From: JACPUX01 sp964517465
Lineage (GTDB): Bacteria > Pseudomonadota > Gammaproteobacteria > Burkholderiales > Casimicrobiaceae
Length of the DNA stretch: 64,000 nt
NCBI GenBank assembly: GCA_964517465.1
Contig: CAZFEK010000015.1
Location: 1 to 64,000 of the forward strand
Reading direction: 5' to 3'
Positions 35,485-43,213 of this stretch are shown piece by piece. The translations under genes and the position numbers were made by a program. The notes beneath the pieces are model-generated. The model was not told the origin of the DNA. It made no database searches and worked only from the letters and a program-made list of their open reading frames with translations. Each line of letters opens with the position of its first letter. Position 1 is the first letter of the stretch.

Positions 35485-36011
35485 AAGCGCTGCGCTATCT
35501 GATTCCCTTGGCCATCTTTGCGGTGCTGGTCCTATTTTTGTGGCGGGGTCTTTCGCTCAACCCGCGCGAAGTGCCCTCACCGCTGATCGACAAGCCGGCC
35601 CCGTCCTTCGTTTTGCCGCAACTGCACGAACCGGACAAGACCCTGCGCAAGGACGAGCTTGCCGGCAAGGTGTGGCTCCTCAACGTCTGGGCTTCGTGGT
35701 GCCCCTCCTGCCGCGACGAGCATCCCGTCCTGATCGACATCGCCAAATCGGGAATCGTGCCGATCTACGGTCTCAATTACAAGGATCAGCGCGACGATGC
35801 CCTCGCCTGGCTGAAACGCTTCGGCAATCCTTACGTCGCCTCCGGTTCGGATCTCGAAGGCCGGGTGGCGATCGATTTCGGCGTTTACGGCGCCCCGGAG
35901 ACTTTTCTCATCGACCGGCAGGGCCGGATCCGCTACAAGCACATCGGCCCGGTCACTCCCAAAGTTTGGGCGGAAACACTGCTGCCCAAAGTGAAACAAC
36001 TCTCCCAATGA
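35481..36011 (+). CDS. ccmG: Thiol:disulfide interchange protein CcmG/DsbE
   Basis: 176 residues. N-terminal membrane anchor (residues 5-23) and a periplasmic thioredoxin fold with active site WASWCPSCRDEHP. The family segment YGLNYKDQRDDALAWL and the cis-Pro loop GVYGAPETFLID are present. It reduces apocytochrome c cysteines before heme attachment. It overlaps ccmF and ccmH by 4 bp. Confidence 0.95.
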   Translation: MKALRYLIPLAIFAVLVLFLWRGLSLNPREVPSPLIDKPAPSFVLPQLHEPDKTLRKDELAGKVWLLNVWASWCPSCRDEHPVLIDIAKSGIVPIYGLNYKDQRDDALAWLKRFGNPYVASGSDLEGRVAIDFGVYGAPETFLIDRQGRIRYKHIGPVTPKVWAETLLPKVKQLSQ

Positions 36012-36469
36012 AGCCCGCCATTCTGATTCTCTTTGCGATGCTCGTCGCGTCGCCACTGCCCGCCAAAGAAGCGGCGCCCCTGGCAGCGGATCCGGCGATC
36101 GAGGCACGCCTCAACGTGATGGCGCAAGAATTGCGCTGCCTGGTGTGCCAGAACCAATCCTTGGCGGACTCCAATGCGCCGCTGGCCGAAGATCTGCGCC
36201 GCGAAATTCGCGAACAGATGAACCAGGGCAAAAACGATCAAGAAGTAATCCACTTCTTGGTCGAGCGCTACGGCGATTTCGTCCTCTATAGACCGCCGCT
36301 CAAGGCCTCCACCCTGGTGCTGTGGGTCGGCCCGTTCCTGCTGCTGCTGCTGGGCCTCGTCGTGCTGGCGAGACTCGCGAGAAAAAACCGCAACTCGGCA
36401 CTGGCTGAAGAGGAGCCGAGTGCGCAAGCGAAGGAAAAAGCGCGACGGCTGATCGAGGACGAAGGCTGA
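36008..36469 (+). CDS. ccmH: Cytochrome c maturation protein CcmH
   Basis: 153 residues. A signal peptide is followed by the redox motif LRCLVCQNQSLADSNAPLA (LRCxxCQ), a helical segment ending in FLVERYGDFVLYRPP, and one membrane helix near residues 100-120. It works with CcmF and CcmG on the apocytochrome. Last gene of the ccm run. Confidence 0.95.
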   Translation: MKPAILILFAMLVASPLPAKEAAPLAADPAIEARLNVMAQELRCLVCQNQSLADSNAPLAEDLRREIREQMNQGKNDQEVIHFLVERYGDFVLYRPPLKASTLVLWVGPFLLLLLGLVVLARLARKNRNSALAEEEPSAQAKEKARRLIEDEG

Positions 36470-36485
36470 GCGTTTGCGGACTGCT

Positions 36486-36857
36486 TCAGCGCTTCGAGTG
36501 CAGGCCGAACATATTGCCTTCGGTGTCGATCGCCAGCACGATGAATCCGTGAGGCCCGATGGACATTTTCTCGCGTTGCAGGCGACCGCCCGCTGCAAGC
36601 ACCCGCGCCCCCTCGACGGCGCAATCTTCGCAAACGAAGTAAACCAAGACGCAGTTGCCGCCAGCGGGAAAGCCGGGCATATGCACCAGCGCGCCGCTGC
36701 AGCCGGTGCCTCCCGACACCATGGGAAAACCCCACATCTCGATGTTCGGGCTGCCGATGCGATCGAGTTTCACCTGAAAGACGCTTTCATAAAACTTCTT
36801 GGCGCGCTCGACATCTTGCACATAGATCTCGAACCAACCGACGGGATTGTGCTCCAT
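36486..36857 (-). CDS. VOC (glyoxalase-fold) protein
   Basis: 123 residues from ATG 36857, which has AGGAGCGAATC just before it; the longer frame upstream has no VOC homology. It has the fold pattern VGWFEIYVQDVERAKKFYES, then GCSGALVHMPG and a final GFIVLAIDTEGNMFGLHSKR. Relatives include uncharacterised glyoxalase/bleomycin-like proteins. The reaction is unknown. Convergent with ccmH. Confidence 0.8.
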   Translation of the reverse strand: MEHNPVGWFEIYVQDVERAKKFYESVFQVKLDRIGSPNIEMWGFPMVSGGTGCSGALVHMPGFPAGGNCVLVYFVCEDCAVEGARVLAAGGRLQREKMSIGPHGFIVLAIDTEGNMFGLHSKR

Positions 36858-36936
36858 GATTCGCTCCTGAAATGAGGGACTCTGATCGAGCCGCATGAGA
36901 CGCCCAGAACATCTTGCGCCGCCACCCCGCCATCGG

Positions 36937-37329
36937 TCAACGATCCCTAGACCTCTTCTGCAGCAAGCCTTCTCGTGCTCGCACCACGGCGCGCCAATAA
37001 AGCGCCGCATTGAGCGCGAGTGCGGCAAGTCCCAAGAGCATTTGGGTCTCGGGTTTCAGCCCTTCGGGGTAAATCAAAGGCAAAAGATAATGGCTGATGA
37101 AATCGCCTTCGTAGCCCTGGGCACCGGCGCGCCGGCGCAGCTCGTTTTCAAGCGGCGTAAGCGGGCAAATGCCGTGGGACAGTTCGATCCAGGCGCCCCA
37201 AACGACCGCGGGAAGATGCAGCCAGGCAAGCTTGGGCCAGCGCCAGACGAAAAAACCGCCCAGCACCACGAACAAGATGAACAAGAGGTGCAGCACCAGC
37301 ACCGCGTCGGCAAGTAGACCTTCAATCAT
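36937..37329 (-). CDS. DUF2784 membrane protein
   Basis: 130 residues with membrane segments near residues 8-27, 35-50 and 98-115. The DUF2784 pattern is clear: VLVLHLLFILFVVLGGFF, HGICPLTPLENELRRRAG, and FISHYLLPLIYPEGL. Inner-membrane protein of unknown function. Confidence 0.85.
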   Translation of the reverse strand: MIEGLLADAVLVLHLLFILFVVLGGFFVWRWPKLAWLHLPAVVWGAWIELSHGICPLTPLENELRRRAGAQGYEGDFISHYLLPLIYPEGLKPETQMLLGLAALALNAALYWRAVVRAREGLLQKRSRDR

Positions 37330-37371
37330 CGGATCTCTCGGCCGCGGGTGAAGGTGCTGCTCAGGACACGA

Positions 37372-38850
37372 TCAGCCCCGGCGCCCGGCCAGGAGCGCCG
37401 CAGTCTGCCCGCCCGCGCGGCGACGCGTAAAACCGCCGGTGAAACCGCGCGGCGCCGCGGGTGTTGCGGCCGCCTTAGCCTCGCCTCGCGGCTCCCGCCT
37501 TCCGCCCCTATGCTCTTGGGATCGAGACGAGGAACTTGGGCCTGCCGGCCGATTCGCCGGGCGAGGCTTCTTTTCCCGCGGCGCGGAGTTGGCGCCGGCC
37601 GAAAACGCCGCCGGTCGCTTTTGCTCTTGCTTGACGCGCGGCCCAGCGCCCGCCCTGGAGGACGCAGCTGGTGCCACCTCGCCCGCAGCGGTCGGCTCGA
37701 AGCCGGGTGCCGCTACCCGAGGCAAGGATCTTTTGATCAGCTTTTCGATGTCGGCGAGATAGCTCAGTTCGTCAGCGGAAACCAGCGAAATCGCCTCTCC
37801 GCTCTGGCCGGCGCGGCCGGTGCGGCCGATGCGATGCACGTAATCTTCCGGCACGTTGGGCAAGTCGAAATTCACCACGTGCGGCAACTGGTCGATGTCA
37901 ATGCCGCGCGCCGCGATGTCGGTCGCCACCAGCACTTGCAAGTCGCCAGATTTGAATTCGCCCAAGGCTCGCGTGCGTGCCCCTTGGCTCTTGTTGCCGT
38001 GAATGGCGAGCGCCGGTATGCCGCCACGCACCAGTTGTTCAGCCAGGCGGTTGGCGCCGTGTTTGGTGCGGGTGAACACCAACACCTGAAACCACTGCTG
38101 ACGCGCGATGAGTTCCGCCAGAAGCTCGCGCTTGCGCGTTTTCTCGACGAAATACACCTTCTGCTCGACGATGTCGGCGGCAGCATTGCGGCGCCCCACT
38201 TCGATCAAAGTGGGAGACTTGAGCATACCGTCGGCCAGGGTTTTGATCTCGTCGGAAAACGTCGCCGAAAAAAGCAAATTCTGGCGCACCGACGGCAGCA
38301 GTTGCAGAATGCGCCGGATGTCGCGAATGAAGCCCATGTCGAGCATGCGATCCGCTTCGTCGAGCACCACGATCTCGATGCGTTTGAGGTCGAGCGCGCC
38401 TTGGCCCTGCAAATCGAGCAAACGCCCCGGGGTAGCCACCAGCACGTCCACGCCGCGGCGCAACGCAGCCATTTGCGGACCGATGCCTACGCCGCCAAAA
38501 ACGGCCAGGGATTTGAGGGGCAAAAATTTGCCGTAGGCCCGCACGCTGGCCTCGACTTGCGCGCATAGCTCGCGGGTAGGCGTGAGAATCAGCGCGCGAG
38601 GCAGCCAGGGTTCCTTGCGCTTCGCGCCGTGGCCCGAAACGGCGGAGCGAGGTTGCTGCATCAAACGCTGCAACAGCGGCAGGACGAAGCTTGCCGTCTT
38701 GCCGGTGCCGGTTTGGGCGCCGCCCAGAACGTCGCCGCCATTCAGGACAACCGGAATGGCTTGAGTCTGGATCGGTGTGGGTGTGTCGTAGCCTAGTTCG
38801 CGCACGGCGCGAACCAATTCCTCGGCCAGGCCGAGTTCATTGAAGTTCAT
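37372..38850 (-). CDS. rhlE: DEAD-box RNA helicase, RhlE-like
   Basis: 492 residues. Q motif and Walker A (TPIQTQAIPVV, AQTGTGKTASFVLPLL), PTRELCAQV, VLDEADRMLDMGF, SATFSDEIK, then helicase C with TDIAARGIDIDQLPHVVNFD and HRIGRTGRAG. Residues from about 375 on form a Lys/Arg/Pro/Gly-rich disordered tail, as in RhlE proteins. It remodels RNA in ribosome assembly or decay. Monocistronic. Confidence 0.92.
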   Translation of the reverse strand: MNFNELGLAEELVRAVRELGYDTPTPIQTQAIPVVLNGGDVLGGAQTGTGKTASFVLPLLQRLMQQPRSAVSGHGAKRKEPWLPRALILTPTRELCAQVEASVRAYGKFLPLKSLAVFGGVGIGPQMAALRRGVDVLVATPGRLLDLQGQGALDLKRIEIVVLDEADRMLDMGFIRDIRRILQLLPSVRQNLLFSATFSDEIKTLADGMLKSPTLIEVGRRNAAADIVEQKVYFVEKTRKRELLAELIARQQWFQVLVFTRTKHGANRLAEQLVRGGIPALAIHGNKSQGARTRALGEFKSGDLQVLVATDIAARGIDIDQLPHVVNFDLPNVPEDYVHRIGRTGRAGQSGEAISLVSADELSYLADIEKLIKRSLPRVAAPGFEPTAAGEVAPAASSRAGAGPRVKQEQKRPAAFSAGANSAPREKKPRPANRPAGPSSSSRSQEHRGGRREPRGEAKAAATPAAPRGFTGGFTRRRAGGQTAALLAGRRG

Positions 38851-39083
38851 GAGGTTCTTTTCGAGAATACCGGCCCGTGACGCTGATGCAGCGCCCCAGT
38901 CGCAGGCAAGCGGGAGAAAACGGAAGTCAGGATTGACCGCGGCGAGAAGGACTGGACAAAAAGCCGCAGCGGCGGATTGTACATGCCTTGCGCCGCGTCG
39001 TCGAGCGCAATCCGCTCCCAGCGCTTGCAGTCTGTGTTACCCTCCCCGCCACGTATTGGGCTCACCCAACCAAGGAAGAGACG

Positions 39084-39731
39084 ATGCCGGAAAATGAACA
39101 AACCGCCTGGCCGCTGCAAGGGCGTGCCGAATCGCTGGAGGAAAAAACCGGGGTGGAGATCGTCGTCGCCACGGTGGGAAAGTGCGACAACTACCCCGAA
39201 GTCCCATGGAAAGCGTTTGCTTTGTTTGCCGCGGCCGCAGCTGCAGCATTGGCGGCTGGCGAAATCATGCGCCCCAGCTGGGTGGGCACGCAGCACGTCA
39301 CCCTGGCCGTGTTTCTGGTCATCAGCGCCGGCGCGGCCGCAGCGGCAGTGGCGACGCTGTTGCCGAGTTTTGGCCGACGGTTTCTTTCCGCGATCGAGCG
39401 CGAAGCGGAAGTGCGCCAATACGCCGCGGCGATGTTTCTCGAGCGCGAGTGGTTTCTCACCGCGAAGCGCCACGCCGTTTTGCTGCTGGTCGCGCAATAT
39501 GAGCGAACGGTGGTGATCCTGCCGGACGCCGGCTTGCGCGCTTCGCTCACCGAATCCAAGCTCGCCGCCGTGATCGAGGCCATGCGCCCGAAGCTCCTTG
39601 ACGGCGAATTCGAAGCGGCGATCTCCATGGGGCTCGACTCTTTGGAGCGCCTGCTGATCGAAGCCGGCTGCGCCGGCCCCAAGCCCAGAGATGAAATCGG
39701 CGCCGAACACGTGGTGGAGAGAGGCGTATGA
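39084..39731 (+). CDS. TPM-domain membrane protein
   Basis: 215 residues from ATG 39084 with GGAAGAG upstream. Two membrane helices at about residues 45-60 and 73-95 interrupt a TPM (DUF477)-type domain: LEEKTGVEIVVATVGKCDNY at the start, then YAAAMFLEREWFLTAKRHAVLLLVAQYE and VVILPDAGLRASLTESK. It overlaps the next gene (ATGA), another TPM protein, and the two likely form a pair. Confidence 0.78.
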   Translation: MPENEQTAWPLQGRAESLEEKTGVEIVVATVGKCDNYPEVPWKAFALFAAAAAAALAAGEIMRPSWVGTQHVTLAVFLVISAGAAAAAVATLLPSFGRRFLSAIEREAEVRQYAAAMFLEREWFLTAKRHAVLLLVAQYERTVVILPDAGLRASLTESKLAAVIEAMRPKLLDGEFEAAISMGLDSLERLLIEAGCAGPKPRDEIGAEHVVERGV

Positions 39732-40669
39732 CCGCGCTCATCCGGTTCCTTATCCTGTTTCTGTGGTGCAGCGCTACCCTGGCCTTGGAAGTACCCTTTC
39801 TCAGCGGCCGCGTTACCGACAACGCCGAAGTGCTGAGCGCCGGCGCGAAAGAACGCATCACTGCCGCACTCAAAGCCCACGAAGAGGCGACCAGCAACCA
39901 AATTGCGGTGCTCACCGTCCCCAGCCTCGACGGCAGCACGGTAGAAGACTACGCCAACCAGGTGTTCAGCTCCTGGAAATTGGGCCAAAAGGGCAAGGAC
40001 AACGGCGTGCTGCTCTTGATCGCGCCCAAAGATAGGCGTCTGCGCATCGAAGTGGGTTACGGCCTCGAAGGCACGCTTCCCGACGTCACCGCCAGCCGCA
40101 TCATCCGCAACGTGATCACGCCGCGCTTCAAAGCCAAGGATTACGATGGCGGCGTGGAACAAGGCGTCAACGCGATCATCGGTGCCCTCAAAGGCGAAGC
40201 GCTTGCGGCAGACAACAAGAGCGGCGGAGCCAGCAGCGAAAACGAGGAGTTCTTCAAGGCGCCCGACATGCCGATCACGGAGCGGATTCTGATCGGCGCT
40301 TTCATTTTTGGCATCATTGGACTGTTCACCGTACTGGGTGTGCTCACACCCGGCATGGGCTGGTTCATCTACTTCTTCCTCATCCCCTTCTGGGCGATGT
40401 TTCCCATCGTGGTCATCGGCGGCCAAGCCACGCTCTGGGTGCTGGGCACTTACTTGATCGGATTCCCGGCGGCAAAGCTCTATTTCCGCCGTCAGCCCTG
40501 GTACGCCAAGGCCGCGCAGGAACTGAAAGCGAAGGGACGGGCCAATGTGGGCGGTTGGGTGATCAGCTCCGGCGGCGGATCCTCAGGCGGCTTCAGCAGC
40601 AGCAGCTCGGGCGGCTTTTCCGGCGGCGGGGGCAGTTCCGGCGGCGGCGGCGCTTCCGGAAGCTGGTGA
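39728..40669 (+). CDS. TPM-domain protein of YgcG family
   Basis: 313 residues. A signal peptide (IRFLILFLWCSATLA) precedes a TPM domain at about 25-155 (VTDNAEVLSAGAKERITAAL, KDNGVLLLIAPKDRRLRIEVG, TPRFKAKDYDGGVEQGVNAI). A membrane segment pair follows at about 185-250 and the C-terminus is a Gly/Ser repeat tail. Members are envelope proteins often encoded with lemA, which is absent here. Confidence 0.87.
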   Translation: MTALIRFLILFLWCSATLALEVPFLSGRVTDNAEVLSAGAKERITAALKAHEEATSNQIAVLTVPSLDGSTVEDYANQVFSSWKLGQKGKDNGVLLLIAPKDRRLRIEVGYGLEGTLPDVTASRIIRNVITPRFKAKDYDGGVEQGVNAIIGALKGEALAADNKSGGASSENEEFFKAPDMPITERILIGAFIFGIIGLFTVLGVLTPGMGWFIYFFLIPFWAMFPIVVIGGQATLWVLGTYLIGFPAAKLYFRRQPWYAKAAQELKAKGRANVGGWVISSGGGSSGGFSSSSSGGFSGGGGSSGGGGASGSW

Positions 40670-40679
40670 GGCGCCGCAA

Positions 40680-41558
40680 TCACCCGACGAGTTTGCCCAC
40701 CGCAGCGTCTTCGAATTTCCCCGAACGATAATCGGCCAAGGTTTGGCGGATTTCTTCGCCGGTATTCATCACGAAGGGCCCATATTGCGCGATGGGCTCG
40801 CGCAAGGGCAGGCCGGCGGCGAGGATGAGGCGGGAATCCTCTCCCGCGGCAAGCCAGACCGAATCACTCCCGGTGTCCAGAAGCGCCAGCGCGTTGCGCG
40901 GCAGCTTTACTCCGCCCACTTGGGCTTTGCCGCGGTAAGCCACGACAAACGCATTGGCCTTGGGCGCCAGCGGCACCTGCAACTGCGCGCCTGCGGGCAA
41001 GCGCACATCGAGCAACAGGGGTTCGGTGAAGGGCCGCTCGACGGCGCCACGCACTCCGCCAAAGCGCCCGGCAATCACTCGCACCCGGGCTCCATTCTCA
41101 AGCCTCGCTTCGGGAATCGATTCGGGCGCGAAATCGCGATAACGCGGCGGGTCCATCTTGTTTTTGGCGGGCAAGTTGATCCAGAACTGAAAGCCTTCCA
41201 TCAATCCGTTTTCCTGTTCGGGCATTTCGGAATGAATGAGCCCTCCCGCAGCCACCATCCATTGCATGGCCCCCGGGGTCAGCAAGCCCGAATTCCCGCC
41301 GCTGTCGCGGTGGCGCATGCGCCCCGCGATCATGTAGGTGACGGTTTCAAAACCACGATGCGGGTGATCCGGAAAACCGCCGAGGTAATCCGCCGGCTGA
41401 TCGCTGCGGAAGTTGTCGAGCATCAGAAAAGGATCGAGGCGCTGCTGCAAGCCTGGCGCAATGAGGCGAGTCAACTGCACGCCGGCGCCGTCTTGCGTTG
41501 GCTGTCCGGCGATGATGCGCTCGACCCTGCGGGTGGCGGTTTCTACCCAACTCGACAT
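40680..41558 (-). CDS. Pirin family protein
   Basis: 292 residues starting at ATG 41558, chosen because GGAGGAG lies 6 nt upstream. The pirin cupin core contains FLMLDNFRSDQPADYLGGFPDHPHRGFETVTYMIAG with the metal-binding His residues (DHPHRG) and GGLIHSEMPEQ. The C-terminal cupin ends in GPFVMNTGEEIRQTLADY. Some pirins oxidise quercetin; others bind regulators. It follows azoR on the same strand, separated by 20 bp. Confidence 0.92.
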   Translation of the reverse strand: MSSWVETATRRVERIIAGQPTQDGAGVQLTRLIAPGLQQRLDPFLMLDNFRSDQPADYLGGFPDHPHRGFETVTYMIAGRMRHRDSGGNSGLLTPGAMQWMVAAGGLIHSEMPEQENGLMEGFQFWINLPAKNKMDPPRYRDFAPESIPEARLENGARVRVIAGRFGGVRGAVERPFTEPLLLDVRLPAGAQLQVPLAPKANAFVVAYRGKAQVGGVKLPRNALALLDTGSDSVWLAAGEDSRLILAAGLPLREPIAQYGPFVMNTGEEIRQTLADYRSGKFEDAAVGKLVG

Positions 41559-41578
41559 AATGCTCTCCTCCATCCGCG

Positions 41579-42175
41579 TCACACTACGGCGGCAATTTCG
41601 GCTTTGGCGGTCTCCAAACCCTTTTGCGCCGCCTCCGGCCCCAGTGCCAGGCCCTCGGCATACACGAATTCGACCTCGCGCATGCCCAAAAAACCCAGTA
41701 CGGTCTTGAGATAAGGCACCTGACTGTCCGCCTCGGTTCCCCGATGCAAACCGCCTCGCGCCAGAGCAACATAGACCTTCTTGCCCTTGAGCAAACCCTC
41801 CGGTCCTTGAGCGGTGTAACGGAAAGTGACTCCTGCGCGAGCCAAGGCGTCGATCCAGGCCTTCAATTGGACCGAGATCGTGAAGTTGTACATCGGCACG
41901 CCCAGCACCAGGATGTCCGCAGCCTGCACCTGGGCGATCACTCTATCGTCGACGGCGACACGCGCGGTTTGATTCGGTGTGCGTTTTTCGGCCGCCGTGA
42001 AAAGTGCTTGCAGCGCATCTTCGTCGAGCATGGGAACCGGGTCACGAGCCAGATCCCGCACGTTTACCTCGGCGGTCGGATGTTTGGCACGCAGTTTCGC
42101 GACGATGGCATTGGCCAGTTCGGTCGATTGCGCACCCTGGCTGCGGGCGCTGGCGTTGACTTGCAGGATTCTCAT
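41579..42175 (-). CDS. azoR: FMN-dependent NADH-azoreductase
   Basis: 198 residues, the standard AzoR length. It has the flavodoxin-like fold with an N-terminal MRILQVNASARSQGAQS, VLGVPMYNFTISVQLKAWID as FMN-binding segment, and LGFLGMREVEFVYAEGLAL. It reduces azo dyes and quinones with NADH. It is divergent from a LysR regulator that probably controls it together with pirin. Confidence 0.93.
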   Translation of the reverse strand: MRILQVNASARSQGAQSTELANAIVAKLRAKHPTAEVNVRDLARDPVPMLDEDALQALFTAAEKRTPNQTARVAVDDRVIAQVQAADILVLGVPMYNFTISVQLKAWIDALARAGVTFRYTAQGPEGLLKGKKVYVALARGGLHRGTEADSQVPYLKTVLGFLGMREVEFVYAEGLALGPEAAQKGLETAKAEIAAVV

Positions 42176-42257
42176 GGCAGTGTCCTCGGTGAAGTGGGAA
42201 TGGCGACAATTTACGTCTCGCCCTGCGCGAGCAGAAGCCTAGCAATCGGGTATCATC

Positions 42258-42273
42258 GTTCCATGAATGGAAC
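42258..42273. promoter_or_regulatory. Palindrome GTTCCAT-GA-ATGGAAC
   Basis: A perfect 7-2-7 inverted repeat that covers the first possible ATG of lysR (42263). A TATCAT box lies just upstream at 42251-42256. It fits a LysR-type or autoregulatory operator for the azoR/lysR divergent pair. Confidence 0.5.
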
Positions 42274-43189
42274 AATGCCTAAGCCTGACCCGCTCGATGC
42301 CAACGACTTGCTGCTTTTCGCGAGGGTGATCGAGACCGGAAGCTTTTCGCGCGCCGCGGAACGCCTGCGGCTGCCCAAGTCGACGCTTTCGCGCCGCATT
42401 TCGGCGCTCGAAACGCTTTTGGGCGAGAAGCTCATACAACGAAGCACCCGGCGCCTGGCCATCACCGATTTCGGCGAGGCGGTGCTGGAGCACGCCCGGC
42501 GCCTCACCGAGGAGACCGAAGCCACCCTCGCCCTGGCGCAACATCGTCAGGCGCGGCCGCAAGGCACTTTGCGGGTGTCATTGCCGCCCAACTTGCTGGA
42601 GATCGACCCCGAACGCGTGCTGGCCACTTTCATCGAGCGCTACCCCCAAGTCCGCCTGGAGCTCGACCTTTCGCCGCGCCGCGTCGATCTCGTCGCCGAA
42701 CGCTTCGATCTCGCGCTGCGCGCCGCTACCGCCTTGCCCGATGACGCCATGCTGGTGGCGCGCCGCCTGGTCGATCTGCCGGTGGGTCTGTATGCCAGCC
42801 CCGCCTACCTCAAGCGCGAGGGTGTTCCGGCCACGCCGGAAGCGCTTCTGCAGCACCGCGCCCTGCAACTCATCGGCAGCCAGGGCAAACCCGAAGCGTG
42901 GTTGCTGTGCAAAGGCAAGCGCGTCTGGCAAGGGCTGCCCGCAGGGCCGGTGGCAGCCAACTCGATCGCCCTGCTACGTGGTCTCGCACTCCAGGGCCTG
43001 GGTATCGCACCGCTCACCCAGCGCGACGCCGCCGCCGCGGTGCGAGAAAAGAAGCTGCACCGTGTGCTGCCCGCTTGGAACCTGCCCGCCGTGACCATCT
43101 GGTGCGTCACCCCGGGGCGGCGCCTCTTGCCGGCGCGCACCCGCGCTTTCTTGGGCGTGTTGCAGGAGCTGCTGGGCAAGGCCCGCTGA
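42263..43189 (+). CDS. LysR-family transcriptional regulator
   Basis: 308 residues from ATG 42263; ATG 42275 would place the palindrome wholly upstream and is a good alternative. The N-terminal helix-turn-helix reads FARVIETGSFSRAAERLRLP followed by STLSRRISALE. The effector domain starts near residue 95 (GTLRVSLPPNLLEIDPERVL) and ends with LPAWNLPAVTIWCVTPGRR. This group often responds to quinones or electrophiles and controls azoR-like genes, consistent with the divergent neighbour. Confidence 0.9.
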   Translation: MNGTMPKPDPLDANDLLLFARVIETGSFSRAAERLRLPKSTLSRRISALETLLGEKLIQRSTRRLAITDFGEAVLEHARRLTEETEATLALAQHRQARPQGTLRVSLPPNLLEIDPERVLATFIERYPQVRLELDLSPRRVDLVAERFDLALRAATALPDDAMLVARRLVDLPVGLYASPAYLKREGVPATPEALLQHRALQLIGSQGKPEAWLLCKGKRVWQGLPAGPVAANSIALLRGLALQGLGIAPLTQRDAAAAVREKKLHRVLPAWNLPAVTIWCVTPGRRLLPARTRAFLGVLQELLGKAR

Positions 43190-43213
43190 ATGCGGCGCGT
43201 CGGCCCCTTTCGC

